From Paraburkholderia edwinii (GTDB lineage Bacteria > Pseudomonadota > Gammaproteobacteria > Burkholderiales > Burkholderiaceae), in assembly GCF_019428685.1 (NCBI RefSeq), contig NZ_CP080095.1, positions 1,302,001 through 1,366,000 of the forward strand: 64,000 nt of DNA. Direction: 5' to 3'. Shown in pieces: positions 18,116-29,197 of this stretch. The notes beneath the pieces were generated by a model. It was not told where the DNA came from and did not search any database. It saw nothing but the letters and a program-made list of their open reading frames with translations. Position 1 is the first letter of the stretch. The number at the start of each line of letters is the position of its first letter. The translations under genes were made by a program, and so were the position numbers.

Positions 18116-19336
18116 GTGATCCTGAACATGCGAAACATGCTGGCTGCCGCCGCGCTGCTCGGCGTCTGTTTGTGGTCTCCGGTATCGATGGCGGCCACCA
18201 AAGGCGCGAGCCGCGCGCGGCCGGTGGCCGTCGATCCGCGTTCGTATATGCACGGCATCGGCGCGGCGAGCGACGGGCACGGCAATATCTGGGTGTTTTT
18301 CAGCAGTTCGGGCTTGCCGCCGCGTGGGCCAGGGCGCGATCGCAACTGGACGCACGATGTGTACGTCGCGCGCTGGTCACCGCTGCAGCGCAATCTCGAG
18401 ACTCCACGTATTTTCATCAGTCGTCCTGAAGCGCAGGAGCCGGTGTCGATTGCGCAGAACGACACCGGCCGTGTGATCGTCAGCTTCGAAGACGGATGGA
18501 ATACGCCGAATGAGGTGAACCAGCGTTACGGCGTCTACACGTCCGAACTCGAAGCCGTGAAGCCGTATCCGGTCGATGTGAAATCAGGTGGGCATTCGGG
18601 GCATGTGGCGGCGGTCGGGTCGCGCTTCGTCGTGTTTTATTCCGACGATTGGATCGACGGCGGCGGTGTCGACAATCTCGGCACGGGCAACGGCGTCTAT
18701 CTGAAAACTTATGACGCCGACGGCACCTTGCTGAAGTCGGTCGACGTCGCGCCGCGCGTGCGCGAATGGTGGCCGATGATCGCCGGCTCGCCTACGCATG
18801 CGTTGCTGACCTGGCAGCAGTTCGTACCGGGCGCGACGTACGCGCGCTTGAAGTCGGCCGTGTTCAACCCGGAAGATGGATCGCTGACCGAAGCGCGTGT
18901 CCTCGCGCCGAGCTTGCGCTATTACACCTACTCGGCTGAATACGTGCCCGCGCTCGATCGCTTTCTCGTGATAGCCACGGGATTCGACGGCAAAGGCTTC
19001 GCGCAACTGATCGACGAAACGGGTGCGACGACTGCGACGCTCGCGTGCATGCCCGCGTCGGTGCGCGAGTCGAGCATTACGGTGGTTGGCGATCACGCGT
19101 TTGCACCGAGCCAGGATGGACGTTTGCTCGATCTGAAGCTCGGGCCTTCGTCGATCGAACTGGTGGGCTCGCAGCGCTCGCCGGTCAAATGGGGTGAGAC
19201 GGGCAGCATCGGGTTGGTCCGTTCACCGACTGCGCTGCATTGGGTCACGCTCACGCAGCAAGGGCCGAAAGAAGCGGAGTTCGACCTGAAGGCGATGCGG
19301 CCCGCGACGGCAGCGGACCGCTGCGGGCGTTCATGA
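18116..19336 (+). CDS. Exported protein of unknown function at the end of the pga operon
   Basis: The product has about 406 residues. The N-terminus MRNMLAAAALLGVCLWSPVSMAA is a signal peptide. The remainder is built of short beta-strand stretches with Gly/Asp turns and repeated aromatic motifs: GAASDGHGNIWVFFSSSG, DTGRVIVSFEDGWNTPNEVNQRYGVYT, SRFVVFYSDDWIDGGGVDN and HALLTWQQF. Such blades suggest a sialidase- or beta-propeller-like fold. I do not recognise a characterised family. The GTG at 18116 directly abuts the glmS TGA; an ATG at 18128 is the alternative start. Co-transcription with pgaABCD-glmS suggests work on, or binding to, the exported polysaccharide, but that is inference only. 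Confidence 0.8.
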   Translation: MILNMRNMLAAAALLGVCLWSPVSMAATKGASRARPVAVDPRSYMHGIGAASDGHGNIWVFFSSSGLPPRGPGRDRNWTHDVYVARWSPLQRNLETPRIFISRPEAQEPVSIAQNDTGRVIVSFEDGWNTPNEVNQRYGVYTSELEAVKPYPVDVKSGGHSGHVAAVGSRFVVFYSDDWIDGGGVDNLGTGNGVYLKTYDADGTLLKSVDVAPRVREWWPMIAGSPTHALLTWQQFVPGATYARLKSAVFNPEDGSLTEARVLAPSLRYYTYSAEYVPALDRFLVIATGFDGKGFAQLIDETGATTATLACMPASVRESSITVVGDHAFAPSQDGRLLDLKLGPSSIELVGSQRSPVKWGETGSIGLVRSPTALHWVTLTQQGPKEAEFDLKAMRPATAADRCGRS

Positions 19337-19394
19337 ACGCCGCGGCATGCGCTTGCCGCGGAGCTTGCGGACCGCGGGTGTGGCTGGGCTTGCT

Positions 19395-20789
19395 TTAGCG
19401 TTGCGCGGCGCGCGCTGCGATCGGCACCGGGCGGCCCGTTTCATTGTCGAGCCGCCGGAACACAAGTGCCGACACTAGCGTGATCGCGCCGACGCACGCG
19501 AAGCTGAGCCTGAAGCCGAGCGCGGCCGAGTTCCACTGGTCCGTAAACAGATTGACGAGGCCACCGCCGATCGAAACGCCAAGACCGATCGCAAGCATCT
19601 GCACCATCGAAAAGAGGCTGTTGCCGCTGCCCGCATCGGCGATGGTCAGCCCCTTCAACGTGACGCTGTTCATCGCGGCGAACTGCATCGAGTTCGCCGC
19701 GCCGAAGATCGCGAGCACGGCAATCTCGATGGCGATCGGCGTGCCGCGCGAAAACAGTGCGAACGCAACGATCGAACTGCCGACAATCAGCGTGTTCACG
19801 AGCAGGAATGCTTCGTAGCCGTAGCGGCGAATCAGCGGCGCGATCCAGCGTTTCGCGACCGTGCCCGCAAGCGCGGACGGCAACATCATGAGCCCCGAAT
19901 GCAACGGCGTATAGCCGAGTTGCAGTTGCAGCAGCAGCGGCACGAGAAACGGCACGGCGCTCGAACCGATCCGGCACACGAGGTTGCCGATCAGCCCGAC
20001 GCTAAAGTTCGGTTCGCGAAAGAGCCCGAGCCGGAACAGCGGATTCTTCGCGCGCCGCGCGTACGGGATATAGACGAACGCTGCCGCGAGACCCAGCACG
20101 AAAAGGCCCACCGACCATTCGACGCGATGCGTCTGCATCGGCACGTCGATCGCGAGCGAACACGCGACCATGCACAGCGACAGCAGCGCGCAGCCGATTA
20201 CATCGAACGGCGGCGCGTCGCGCGAGACGCCGTCGGGCAGATAGCGGTTCACCGCGATCACGCCGACCGCGCCGATCGGCACGTTGATCAGAAAGATCCA
20301 GTGCCACGAGAACGCTTCGACAAACCAGCCGCCGAGCGTGGGCCCCAGAATCGGACCGACCTGGCCTGCCACCGAGATCAACGCAAGCGCCGATACGTAT
20401 TGCTCGCCTGTGATCGTGCGCAGCACCGCGAGGCGCCCGATCGGCAGCAGCATCGAGCCGCCGATGCCCTGCAGCACGCGCGCAAGGATCAGTTGACCGA
20501 GCGTGTGCGCGCTCGAGCAACACAACGAACCGATCACGAACAGCAGAATCGCGACGAAATAGACGCGCCGCGTGCCGAAGCGATCGGCGAGCCAGCCCGA
20601 TGCCGGCGTGAGCAGTGCCATCGTAAGTGTGTACGCGACGACGATCGGCTGCAGCGCGAGTGCGGGGACGCCCAGGCTGTGGGCAATGGAAGGTAAAGCG
20701 GTGTTGACGATCGTCGTGTCCAGCGCTTGCATGAAGAAGCCGGTAGCGACGATCCATAGCAACGCCGTGTGCTTGGAATCTTTGGTCAT
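19395..20789 (-). CDS. mdtD: MFS drug/proton antiporter, DHA2 type, MdtD-like
   Basis: The product has 464 residues with about 14 hydrophobic segments. The first helix reads LLWIVATGFFMQALDTTIVNTALPSIAHSLG, containing the D-T-T-I-V-N-x-A-L-P motif of the EmrB/QacA (DHA2) group. Motif A is ASGWLADRFGTRRV, and motif C-like text is GQVGPILGPTLGGWFVE. Much of the sequence (LQGIGGSMLLPIGRLAVLRTI, SGNSLFSMVQMLAIGLGVSIG) recalls E. coli MdtD. The start at 20789 begins the family N-terminus; the frame open upstream to 20942 is unlikely. It is a proton-driven inner-membrane exporter with unknown substrate and no adaptor gene nearby. Confidence 0.88.
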   Translation of the reverse strand: MTKDSKHTALLWIVATGFFMQALDTTIVNTALPSIAHSLGVPALALQPIVVAYTLTMALLTPASGWLADRFGTRRVYFVAILLFVIGSLCCSSAHTLGQLILARVLQGIGGSMLLPIGRLAVLRTITGEQYVSALALISVAGQVGPILGPTLGGWFVEAFSWHWIFLINVPIGAVGVIAVNRYLPDGVSRDAPPFDVIGCALLSLCMVACSLAIDVPMQTHRVEWSVGLFVLGLAAAFVYIPYARRAKNPLFRLGLFREPNFSVGLIGNLVCRIGSSAVPFLVPLLLQLQLGYTPLHSGLMMLPSALAGTVAKRWIAPLIRRYGYEAFLLVNTLIVGSSIVAFALFSRGTPIAIEIAVLAIFGAANSMQFAAMNSVTLKGLTIADAGSGNSLFSMVQMLAIGLGVSIGGGLVNLFTDQWNSAALGFRLSFACVGAITLVSALVFRRLDNETGRPVPIAARAAQR

Positions 20790-20990
20790 TGGAAACGATT
20801 GGGCGAGCGTGCGTGCGTCGCGCCGTAGGCTAGCCGAAAGATGCGTTGCGCGAGACCGGGGAGGGGGCGGGTGGCGACGCGAACTTCGGGGAAGTGTCGA
20901 CATTTTAGCGGTAAACGCGCTTATGGAAAACCCGCTTAACACACTTCGAGCGGTAAGAAATTTCTCTCACCGAGAGTTGATTAGTCTCAT

Positions 20991-21005
20991 TGAGAATTGT
21001 TCTCA
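20991..21005. promoter_or_regulatory. Fur-box-like inverted repeat
   Basis: TGAGAATTGTTCTCA is a 7-1-7 inverted repeat with one mismatch in the innermost pair. It closely resembles the TGAGAAT-n-ATTCTCA form of Fur sites in beta- and gammaproteobacteria. It sits 45 bp before the PepSY gene start, where a repressor would block the promoter. The role is inferred. Confidence 0.55.
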
Positions 21006-21050
21006 TCCGTGGCACAGTATTCTTTCGATTAACTAACGATGAGGTTTCAG

Positions 21051-21314
21051 ATGCTCAAGTTGATTGCGGTGGTTGCGGCGGTCGGTTTTTCGGGGGCGGC
21101 GTTCGCCAAGGCGGACTGCGTCGCGCATCCGAAAGACGAATGGATGAAAGAGTCCGACGCGCGCGCGCAACTCGAAGGGCAGGGCTACAAGATCAAAAAA
21201 TTCAAGGTCGATGGCCACTGCTATGAGATCTACGGCACGAACAAGGAGGGCAAGAAGGTCGAAATCTACTTCGATACGAAAACGCTCGATGTCGTGAAGT
21301 CGGAGATCGATTGA
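21051..21314 (+). CDS. Small exported PepSY-domain protein
   Basis: The product has 87 residues. MLKLIAVVAAVGFSGAAFA is a clear signal peptide. The mature part (ADCVAHPKDEWMKESDARAQLEGQGYKIKKFKVDGHCYEIYGTNKEGKKVEIYFDTKTLDVVKSE) is one PepSY repeat with two cysteines that could pair in the periplasm. PepSY domains are thought to restrain peptidases or to assist redox and metal proteins. An upstream ATG (21039) is in frame, but GAGG at 21040-21043 overlaps it and is well spaced for the ATG at 21051. It precedes a cytochrome b gene by 81 bp, a pairing known from haem/iron-responsive ferric reductase-like loci. Confidence 0.88.
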   Translation: MLKLIAVVAAVGFSGAAFAKADCVAHPKDEWMKESDARAQLEGQGYKIKKFKVDGHCYEIYGTNKEGKKVEIYFDTKTLDVVKSEID

Positions 21315-21395
21315 AACCCGCGATCGTGGCCTTCTGCTGCCTTGCCTCTGCAATCCGGCAACTGAGTGCGCGATAAATTTTCTTCATTGCCCGCG

Positions 21396-21974
21396 ATGTC
21401 CGACACCGCTCGAATCCGTATCTGGGACTGGTGGGTGCGAGTCACGCACTGGGTCATCGCGGGCATCGTGATCTGGAATCTGTTCGGCCCGACCGATCCG
21501 TTGCATCGCAAGCTCGGCTATGCGGCTGCTGCATTGGTCGGTGTGCGTATCGTATGGGGCATGATCGGCACACGTTACGCGCGCTTTTCTGCGTGGTGGC
21601 CTACCCGTTCGCGTCTGCTTGCGTATCTGCGCTCGCTTGCGTCAGGCAAGCCTTCGCGTCATCTGTCGCACAATCCGCTTGGCGCGTTGATGGCGCTGAT
21701 GCTGTGGGTACTCGTAATCGCGCTGGCCTTGACGGGGTGGCTGATGCGGCTCGATGCGTTCTGGGGCGAAGACTGGCCTCAGGAAATTCACACGCTGCTC
21801 GCGGTCGCACTCGAAGTGTGCGTGTGTGTTCATATCGCCGCGACGATCGTGATGAGCGTCTGGACGCGCGAAAATCTGATTGCCGCGATGTTGACCGGCT
21901 ACAAGCGCACGGACAAGAGTACCGACAAGTGCACTGACACGCGCAGCGACGCGCGCCATGACGAAGGGCGGTGA
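21396..21974 (+). CDS. Cytochrome b561-type membrane protein
   Basis: The product has 192 residues. It starts RIWDWWVRVTHWVIAGIVIWNLFG, with His in the first helix. Then come HRKLGYAAAALVGVRIVWGMIG, PLGALMALMLWVLVIALALTGWLM and HTLLAVALEVCVCVHIAATIVMSV. Four helices with paired histidines are the pattern of bacterial di-haem cytochrome b (Ni/Fe-hydrogenase type-b / YodB group). It would move electrons across the inner membrane between quinol and periplasmic acceptors. The Lys/Arg/Asp-rich tail is cytosolic. Start choice is uncertain: ATG 21396 lacks a good ribosome-binding site and a GTG at 21366 is possible. The Fur-like site upstream suggests an iron-related role for the pair. Confidence 0.87.
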   Translation: MSDTARIRIWDWWVRVTHWVIAGIVIWNLFGPTDPLHRKLGYAAAALVGVRIVWGMIGTRYARFSAWWPTRSRLLAYLRSLASGKPSRHLSHNPLGALMALMLWVLVIALALTGWLMRLDAFWGEDWPQEIHTLLAVALEVCVCVHIAATIVMSVWTRENLIAAMLTGYKRTDKSTDKCTDTRSDARHDEGR

Positions 21975-22092
21975 AGTTGGCGAAGGCAGCATGGCGCGTG
22001 TTGTGTTTGCAGCCTTCGCTTGCTACTCCTCTACGTGCCGCTGAGCGTGCTGCTCAGCGCCTTGCACTGCGTGGTTGCTTCCTTGCCTTGCG

Positions 22093-22359
22093 TTACTGGC
22101 CTGAACTACCCGGCGCGACGCCGCCATAACCGCCCGCGGCATTGTTCATTTGCGCGGCATTCGACGCTTCGATGCGGCGTTGAGTGGCTTGCAGATGGTT
22201 CGGATAGGTCACCTTTTCGCCGTTATAGCCGGCAGCCTCCAGTTGTGCGAGTTCCGCATTGACCTGCGCGCGCGTCACTCGTGACGACTGTGCATGCGCG
22301 CCGAACGAAACGAATACGAGCGCCGATGCGCAGACAGCAGCGAGACGGATGTTCTTCAT
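22093..22359 (-). CDS. DUF4148 small exported protein
   Basis: The product has 88 residues. A signal peptide (MKNIRLAAVCASALVFVSFGAHAQ) is followed by the DUF4148 motif VTRAQVNAELAQLEAAGY and the conserved YPNHLQATQRRIEA, then a Gly/Ala tail. These proteins are abundant in Burkholderia and relatives, are periplasmic or secreted, and have no defined function. AGGAG precedes ATG 22359; the TTG one codon upstream is also in frame but closer to the ribosome-binding site. The gene is monocistronic and convergent with the cytochrome b gene. Confidence 0.9.
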   Translation of the reverse strand: MKNIRLAAVCASALVFVSFGAHAQSSRVTRAQVNAELAQLEAAGYNGEKVTYPNHLQATQRRIEASNAAQMNNAAGGYGGVAPGSSGQ

Positions 22360-22755
22360 CAAGTTCTCCTTTCCTCAAAGCAGTTGCTGATACAACGATA
22401 ACGAGGGACCGGCCTTCGTCATTGCCTATGCCCGCGAACGGACATCGCGTCGACGATAGCGCGGCCTCTTTGACAACACTTCAAGGAACGAATGCTTCCC
22501 ATCGAATCGCACTCGCTTCGCGGGCCGCATCATGCGCGGGTCGTGCGCGAAACCACGTTGACCGGAGCGAAAGTCATGACAACGCGTCCCCGTATTCGTG
22601 AGTGCAAATTTGATCTGGCGCAAACAGATGCGATTCGGTAACGATCGGTCATCACATCGTTCTACACATCGTAAAGGGGCTGCCGTAAACCGAAGGGAAC
22701 GGGTTCATTCCGTGGCGCGCGACCTTTCGCTGCGCTTTCTTTCCTGAGGTTTTTT
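22360..22755. other. Intergenic region before the chemoreceptor gene
   Basis: These 396 bp are divergent between the DUF4148 gene and the methyl-accepting protein. Short antisense frames with no ribosome-binding site or family match occur. I see no repeat, RNA or certain promoter. Confidence 0.4.
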
Positions 22756-24318
22756 ATGTTCAGAAATATCACGATCCGTATCCGTCTCGCGCTTGCGATG
22801 GGATTTCTCGGCTTGCTGATGATCGTCGGCGCAATCCTCGGCGTGGTTGGTATCGCAATGAGCAACAGCGACCAGAAAGAGCTCTATACGGATCAGCTTG
22901 CGTCGGCGACTGCGCTCGGCAAATACGATTTTTACGTTGCGCGCGGCCGTCTCGTGCTCGATCGCATCGCCGCGCAGCCCGATAGCCCTGACGTCGCGAA
23001 TCTGCAGCAGCGCGCGAAAGAGCAGTTCGATGTCGCCGACAAGGCGTGGCAGACTTATCGCGCGCTTCCCGCCGGCGCCGACGAAGCGCGCCTCAGCGAT
23101 GAAGTCGAAGCGAAGCGTGCCGAAGCGATGTCGGGACCGGTCGCGCAGGTGTATGCGGCGATCGACCGGCACGATACGGCGGCTTTAAGCGAACTGATTT
23201 CGCACAAGATGACCGCGCCGTTCAATGAAGTGACCGACCGCACCGCGCAACTCGAAGCGATGCAGGCCGAACAGGCGCGTGCGCTTTACGAGGCCGCGCA
23301 AAAACGCTTCGACGCGATTCTCGTGATTGCGGCCGCCGGTCTCGCTGTCGGTCTCGCCATGGCGGTGTTCGCGTGGTACACGCTGCAGAAGTCGATCGCG
23401 GGGCCGCTTGGCGATGCGTTGCGTCACTTCCGGCATATCGCCGATGGCGACCTGAGCCATCGCATCGAAGTGCGTTCGCGCGACGAGATGGGCCGTCTGA
23501 TGGAAGGGCTGCAGTCGATGCAGACGCGGCTCACCGAGACGATCACCGTGGTGCGCGACAGCGCGCAGTCGATCGCTACCGCAACCAAACAGATCTCGGC
23601 CGGCAATATCGATCTGTCGCAACGCACCGAAGAACAGGCCGCGTCGCTCGGTGAAACCGCGTCGAGCATGACCGAACTGACGTCGACGGTGCGCCAGAAC
23701 ACCGAGAACGCGCGTCAGGCGACAAATCTCGCGCGCGAGGCGACGAGCGTCGCGCAGACGGGCAGCGAGGTGATCTCGCAGGTCGTGTCGACGATGGGCG
23801 AGATCAACGGCAGCTCACGGCAGATCGCCGACATCATCGGTGTGATCGAAGGCATTGCGTTCCAGACCAATATTCTCGCGCTGAACGCGGCCGTCGAGGC
23901 GGCGCGCGCGGGCGAGGAAGGGCGCGGCTTCGCGGTCGTGGCGGGTGAAGTGCGCACGCTTGCTCAGCGCAGCGGCGCCGCGGCCAAGGAGATCAAGGCG
24001 TTGATCGACAAGTCGGTCGAGCGCGTCGGCAACGGCACCGAGCTGGTCGGCCGCGCGGGCAGAACGATGGACGAAATCAATGAGGCCGTGCGGCGCGTGT
24101 CTGAAATTACCGTTGAGATTTCGGCGGCTTCGGAAGAGCAGAGCGACGGGATCGAGCAGGTCACGCAGGCCGTGACGCAAATGGATTCGGTCACGCAGCA
24201 GAATGCGGCGCTTGTTGAAGAGGCGGCGGCCGCCGCGGCGTCGTTGCGCGAACAGGCGGAGCGGATGAACGGCGTGGTCAGTGTGTTCAGGACCGGCGCG
24301 CAGTCGCGGGCGTTCTGA
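22756..24318 (+). CDS. Methyl-accepting chemotaxis protein
   Basis: The product has 520 residues. TM1 is about 10-32 (LALAMGFLGLLMIVGAILGVVGI). The Tar-type periplasmic four-helix domain is about 33-190, and TM2 about 192-213 (ILVIAAAGLAVGLAMAVFAWYTL). HAMP follows (PLGDALRHFRHIADGDLSHRIEVRSRDEMGRLMEGLQSM), and then the cytoplasmic signalling rod with the hairpin tip EGIAFQTNILALNAAVEAARAGEEGRGFAVVAGEVRTLAQRS. The end TQMDSVTQQNAALVEEAAAAA has methylation-type helices; no NWETF-type CheR tether is present. It senses a periplasmic ligand, not identifiable here, and controls CheA. GAGG lies upstream of the ATG. The gene is solitary with its own terminator. Confidence 0.95.
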   Translation: MFRNITIRIRLALAMGFLGLLMIVGAILGVVGIAMSNSDQKELYTDQLASATALGKYDFYVARGRLVLDRIAAQPDSPDVANLQQRAKEQFDVADKAWQTYRALPAGADEARLSDEVEAKRAEAMSGPVAQVYAAIDRHDTAALSELISHKMTAPFNEVTDRTAQLEAMQAEQARALYEAAQKRFDAILVIAAAGLAVGLAMAVFAWYTLQKSIAGPLGDALRHFRHIADGDLSHRIEVRSRDEMGRLMEGLQSMQTRLTETITVVRDSAQSIATATKQISAGNIDLSQRTEEQAASLGETASSMTELTSTVRQNTENARQATNLAREATSVAQTGSEVISQVVSTMGEINGSSRQIADIIGVIEGIAFQTNILALNAAVEAARAGEEGRGFAVVAGEVRTLAQRSGAAAKEIKALIDKSVERVGNGTELVGRAGRTMDEINEAVRRVSEITVEISAASEEQSDGIEQVTQAVTQMDSVTQQNAALVEEAAAAAASLREQAERMNGVVSVFRTGAQSRAF

Positions 24319-24324
24319 TATGAA

Positions 24325-24355
24325 AAGGGCCGCTGCTTATGAGGCAGCGGCCCTT
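24325..24355 (+). terminator. Hairpin terminator after the chemoreceptor gene
   Basis: The stem is AAGGGCCGCTGC (24325-24336) / GCAGCGGCCCTT (24344-24355) with a 7-nt loop, a few bases after the stop codon. It may also end the convergent trxB transcript. Confidence 0.85.
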
Positions 24356-24441
24356 CGTATCAGTATCAGGTTCTGAATCTTGCGTCGCCGCGAAGATTCC
24401 GTTGTTACCACCCGGTGCGGACCCTGCCGCGCCGCTTCAGC

Positions 24442-25944
<1,503 letters not shown>

Positions 25945-28260
25945 ATGGCAAAAGCTACCTATTCCGCGAACGCGCAGGCATTGCCTCACCGGATGTCGCG
26001 CCTCTTCACCGAAATCCGCTGGATTCTGCAGGTTGCGCTCGGCGTTTTCCTGCTGATGGCTCTCGTCAGCTACAGCCGGCACGATCCGAGCTGGACGCAT
26101 GCGGCGCAGGTCGACCGCATCGCGAACTGGGCCGGCCGCGTCGGCGCCTGGACTTCCGACATCCTGCTGCTGCTGTTCGGCATGTCCGCCTACTGGTGGG
26201 TCGTGCTGCTTGCGCGGCGCATCTCGGCGAACTATCGCCGTATCACCCGCAACGAAACCATCGACGAAGACGCACCGCGCGACCACACCTGGCTCGCCGA
26301 AGCGGGCGCGTTCGTGCTCGTTCTGCTGGCCTGCGACGGCATCGAAGCATTGCGCATGTGGTCGCTCAAGGTGCAACTGCCGCGTGCGCCGGGCGGCGTG
26401 GTCGGCGAGGCGGTGGCGCGCGCGGTGTCGCATGCGCTCGGCTTCACGGGCGGCACACTGGCACTGCTGATCGTGCTTGCAATCGGCTTGTCGCTGTATT
26501 TCCGCTTCTCGTGGCTTTCGGTGGCCGAGCGCGTCGGCGAATCGATCATTTCCGCGGTCACGCTCGCGAAGTTGCGCCGCGAGGCGGTGCGCGACCGCAA
26601 GGCCGGTGAAGCCGCCGCGGTGAAGCGCGAGGGCAAGGTCGAGCAGAGCCGCGTGAAGATCGAGGAGCACGAGCCGGTCACGATCGTGCCACCGGTGATC
26701 ACGCCCGAGAAGTCCGTGCGTGTCGAAAAGGAACGGCAGGTGCCGCTTTTCACCGATCTGCCCGGCGACTCGACGCTGCCGCCGATCGCGTTGCTCGACC
26801 CGGCGTCCGCGACCCAGGAAACCATTTCGGCCGACACGCTCGAGTTCACGTCGCGCCTGATCGAAAAGAAGCTCAAGGATTTCGGCGTCGACGTGAGCGT
26901 GGTCGCCGCGTATCCGGGGCCGGTCGTCACACGCTACGAAATCGAGCCCGCGACGGGCGTGAAGGGCAGCCAGATCGTCAATCTCGCAAAGGACCTGGCG
27001 CGCTCGTTGTCGCTGGTGTCGATTCGCGTGGTCGAGACGATTCCCGGCAAGAACTTCATGGCGCTCGAGCTACCGAACCAGCGCCGCCAGACGGTGCGTC
27101 TGTCCGAAATTCTCGGCTCGGCCGTTTATGCGGACGCGGCCTCGCCGCTCACAATGGGCCTCGGCAAGGACATCGGCGGCAATTCGGTCTGCGCCGATCT
27201 GGCGAAGATGCCGCACCTGCTGGTAGCCGGCACGACCGGCTCGGGCAAGTCGGTCGGTATCAACGCAATGATTCTGTCGCTGCTCTACAAGGCGAGCGCC
27301 GACCAGGTCCGCATGATCCTGATCGATCCGAAGATGCTCGAAATGAGCGTCTACGAGGGCATTCCGCATCTGCTGTGTCCGGTGGTGACCGATATGCGGC
27401 AGGCGGGGCATGCGCTCAACTGGACCGTCGCCGAGATGGAGCGCCGCTACAAGTTGATGAGCAAGCTCGGCGTGCGTAACCTCGCCGGCTACAACAACAA
27501 GATCGACGAAGCGACGAAGCGCGAAGAAAAGATCCCGAATCCGTTCAGCCTCACGCCTGACGATCCGGACCCGCTGTCGCGGCTGCCGCATATCGTCGTC
27601 GTGATCGACGAACTGGCCGATCTGATGATGGTGGTCGGCAAGAAGGTCGAAGAGCTGATCGCGCGAATCGCGCAGAAGGCGCGCGCGGCCGGCATCCATC
27701 TGATTCTCGCGACGCAGCGTCCGTCGGTCGACGTGATCACGGGCCTGATCAAGGCCAACGTGCCGACGCGGATGGCGTTCCAGGTGTCGTCGAAAATCGA
27801 CTCGCGCACGATTCTCGACCAGCAGGGCGCCGAATCGCTGCTCGGCATGGGCGACATGCTGTATCTGCCGCCGGGCAGCGGCTTGCCGATTCGCGTGCAC
27901 GGCGCGTTCGTGTCCGACGACGAAGTCCATCGCGTCGTCGACAAGCTCAAGGAGCAGGGCGAGCCGAACTATATCGAGGGCATTCTCGAAGGCGGCGTGT
28001 CGGGCGAGGGCGACGAGGGCTCGGCGGAAGGCGCGGGCGGCGGCGCCGGTGGTGGTGAAGCGGATCCTCTTTACGACCAGGCGGTCGAAATCGTCATCAA
28101 GAATCGCCGCGCGTCCATTTCGCTCGTGCAGCGCCATCTGCGGATCGGTTATAACCGTGCCGCGCGGCTGCTCGAACAGATGGAGCAGTCAGGGCTCGTA
28201 TCGGCGATGTCGTCGAACGGCAACCGCGAAATTCTTGTGCCGGCGCGCGAGGCCGAATGA
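25945..28260 (+). CDS. ftsK: DNA translocase FtsK
   Basis: The product has 771 residues. The N-terminal 200 residues hold four membrane helices ([76 protein letters not shown]). A short linker follows (to about 290; E. coli FtsK has a far longer one). The motor comes next, with Walker A GTTGSGKS near 429-436 and Walker [15 protein letters not shown]. After a Gly-rich spacer the gamma winged-helix domain ([34 protein letters not shown]) reads KOPS sites. FtsK pumps the terminus and activates XerCD/dif resolution at the septum. It is followed by lolA, the common order. Confidence 0.96.
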   Translation: MAKATYSANAQALPHRMSRLFTEIRWILQVALGVFLLMALVSYSRHDPSWTHAAQVDRIANWAGRVGAWTSDILLLLFGMSAYWWVVLLARRISANYRRITRNETIDEDAPRDHTWLAEAGAFVLVLLACDGIEALRMWSLKVQLPRAPGGVVGEAVARAVSHALGFTGGTLALLIVLAIGLSLYFRFSWLSVAERVGESIISAVTLAKLRREAVRDRKAGEAAAVKREGKVEQSRVKIEEHEPVTIVPPVITPEKSVRVEKERQVPLFTDLPGDSTLPPIALLDPASATQETISADTLEFTSRLIEKKLKDFGVDVSVVAAYPGPVVTRYEIEPATGVKGSQIVNLAKDLARSLSLVSIRVVETIPGKNFMALELPNQRRQTVRLSEILGSAVYADAASPLTMGLGKDIGGNSVCADLAKMPHLLVAGTTGSGKSVGINAMILSLLYKASADQVRMILIDPKMLEMSVYEGIPHLLCPVVTDMRQAGHALNWTVAEMERRYKLMSKLGVRNLAGYNNKIDEATKREEKIPNPFSLTPDDPDPLSRLPHIVVVIDELADLMMVVGKKVEELIARIAQKARAAGIHLILATQRPSVDVITGLIKANVPTRMAFQVSSKIDSRTILDQQGAESLLGMGDMLYLPPGSGLPIRVHGAFVSDDEVHRVVDKLKEQGEPNYIEGILEGGVSGEGDEGSAEGAGGGAGGGEADPLYDQAVEIVIKNRRASISLVQRHLRIGYNRAARLLEQMEQSGLVSAMSSNGNREILVPAREAE

Positions 28261-28395
28261 GCGCCGCTTGAACGCCGCTGGAACTCCCCTTGAGCGGCGC
28301 GGGTTCTTCACATGAGCGTCGCCTGTTTGTGGCCACTTACATTCGGTCGGCGGCGATGCGAGCCGCGCTTCCTGTTTATCCACGGAGAGAAATCG

Positions 28396-29142
28396 ATGCA
28401 GCATTACGTCGGCGGGCTTGACGCCCGCTTCGGTGATTCCCGCGCGCGCGGCAACTTTGCGCGCGCGTTTGTGCGCCGTGCCGGCCGCGTCATGGCGAGC
28501 GTCGCGGCTTGCGCGACGCTCTTCGTCGCGTCGCACGCGTTCGCCAGCGGCACCGACCAGTTGAAGCAGTTCGTCTCGCAGGTTCATTCCGCGCGCGGCG
28601 ACTTCGTGCAGACGGAAGTGCGCGTGCCGAGCAACGCGAAGGGCGCAAGCGGCACGCTGTCGACGCAGGGCATGAAGGGCAACACCGTGTCGAGCGGCAC
28701 GTTCTCGTTCGCGCGTCCCGGCAAGTTCATCTGGCAGTATCAGAAGCCGTATGAACAGCTGCTGCAGGCCGACGGCGACAAGCTCTATGTCTACGACAAG
28801 GACCTGAACCAGGTGACGGTGCGCACGCTCGGCGGCGCGCTCGGCGCGAGTCCGGCGGCGATCCTGTTCGGCAGCAACGATCTCGAGCAGAACTTCACGT
28901 TGAAGGATGCTGGGGTGAAAGCGGGTATCGACTGGCTCGAACTGGTGCCAAAATCGAAAGATACGCAGTTCCAGCGCATCGGCATCGGCTTTCGCGACGG
29001 GAATCTCGAAGCGATGGAGCTGCACGACGTGTTCGGAAATGTGACGCTGCTGAAGTTCTCGAATATTCAGAAGAATCCATCGCTGCCGGCCGATGCGTTC
29101 AAGTTCACGGTGCCGAAAGGGGCGGACGTGATCAACGGCTAG
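28396..29142 (+). CDS. lolA: Outer-membrane lipoprotein carrier protein LolA
   Basis: The product has about 248 residues. A long basic N-region and the hydrophobic stretch [20 protein letters not shown] form the signal peptide. The mature domain shows the LolA pattern [66 protein letters not shown] and [49 protein letters not shown]. LolA ferries lipoproteins through the periplasm from LolCDE to LolB. GGAGAGAAATCG precedes ATG 28396. Starting one Met later (VMASVAAC) would give a shorter signal and cannot be excluded. Confidence 0.93.
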   Translation: MQHYVGGLDARFGDSRARGNFARAFVRRAGRVMASVAACATLFVASHAFASGTDQLKQFVSQVHSARGDFVQTEVRVPSNAKGASGTLSTQGMKGNTVSSGTFSFARPGKFIWQYQKPYEQLLQADGDKLYVYDKDLNQVTVRTLGGALGASPAAILFGSNDLEQNFTLKDAGVKAGIDWLELVPKSKDTQFQRIGIGFRDGNLEAMELHDVFGNVTLLKFSNIQKNPSLPADAFKFTVPKGADVING

Positions 29143-29197
29143 GTTGATCGGCTGCGGCGACCGGATTCATCCCGCCACTGCTCATGGGTGAACCGCG

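Noticed and set aside
16265..18355. Long minus-strand frame (about 696 codons) opposite glmS, and similar ones opposite pgaA, pgaB, pgaC, ftsK and the SDR gene
   Set aside because: These are mirror frames produced by GC3 bias. Their translations are Arg/His/Ala-rich without domains, while the other strand has complete known proteins.
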